Below are positions 24,890 to 25,537 of a stretch of DNA of 25,537 nt, one piece after another (the first letter of the stretch is position 1; each line of letters begins with the position of its first letter). The position numbers were made by a program, and so were the translations under genes. Origin of the DNA: an uncultured Verrucomicrobia subdivision 3 bacterium (GTDB lineage Bacteria > Verrucomicrobiota > Verrucomicrobiae > Limisphaerales > UBA11358); contig CAINDH010000286.1 of assembly GCA_903847285.1 (NCBI GenBank), positions 1 to 25,537 on the forward strand. The letters are read 5' to 3'. Under the pieces are notes generated by a model. The model had not been told where the DNA came from and did not search any database. It worked only from the letters and a program-made list of their open reading frames with translations.

Positions 24890-25537
<648 letters not shown>

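Overview
The window reads as a chromosomal segment of a Verrucomicrobiota bacterium, probably of the soil or freshwater Pedosphaera/Limisphaera type. This is inferred from protein style only: a prepilin-like protein with an H-X9-DG tail, a long Ser/Thr/Asn/Gly-rich secreted protein with autotransporter-like strand repeats and a C-terminus ending in a 'FYRL' motif, many signal peptides, several polysaccharide-degrading enzymes, and few clear Shine-Dalgarno sites. No rRNA, tRNA, CRISPR array or transposase was seen.

Layout. (1) Positions 1-1901 hold the 3' part of purL (+), cut by the window edge. (2) Positions 2133-3029 hold an unrecognised secreted protein (+) behind a leader peptide that looks like an interchangeable module. 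(3) Positions 3030-3748 lie between convergent genes and have no convincing protein gene. They carry a degenerate 21-bp tandem array, a 12-bp inverted repeat with short direct repeats, and four hairpins in a row. (4) Positions 3749-5851 (-) hold a class I amidotransferase (PuuD-like) followed by an NtrC-type sigma-54 response regulator, probably one transcript. (5) Positions 6100-16938 (-) hold a tight seven-gene operon whose junctions are 4-bp overlaps or gaps of 1-5 nt: two pectate-lyase-like proteins, an MFS transporter, a DapA/NanA-family aldolase, an (alpha/alpha)6 glycoside hydrolase, a beta-helix/TIM-barrel-like fusion protein and a secreted sugar isomerase/epimerase-like protein. (6) Positions 17057-21466 (-) hold a large secreted surface protein preceded by a prepilin-like H-X9-DG protein. 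(7) Positions 21687-24404 (+) hold a GH78 alpha-L-rhamnosidase, transcribed divergently from an intergenic region rich in palindromes, then a small secreted protein with a G9 tract near its start. (8) Positions 24890-25537 (-) hold the 3' part of ilvC.

How it may work together. The operon and the rhamnosidase fit uptake and breakdown of a rhamnose-containing pectin such as rhamnogalacturonan. Secreted lyases and hydrolases would trim the polymer outside the inner membrane, the MFS carrier would import acidic sugars, and the aldolase would split a 2-keto-3-deoxy acid. No SusC/SusD pair and no dedicated regulator gene is present, so this would be a transporter-plus-lyase arrangement rather than a Bacteroidota-type locus. 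The substrate is inferred from family membership and gene order only. The least explained DNA is the structured, repeat-bearing interval at 3030-3748.
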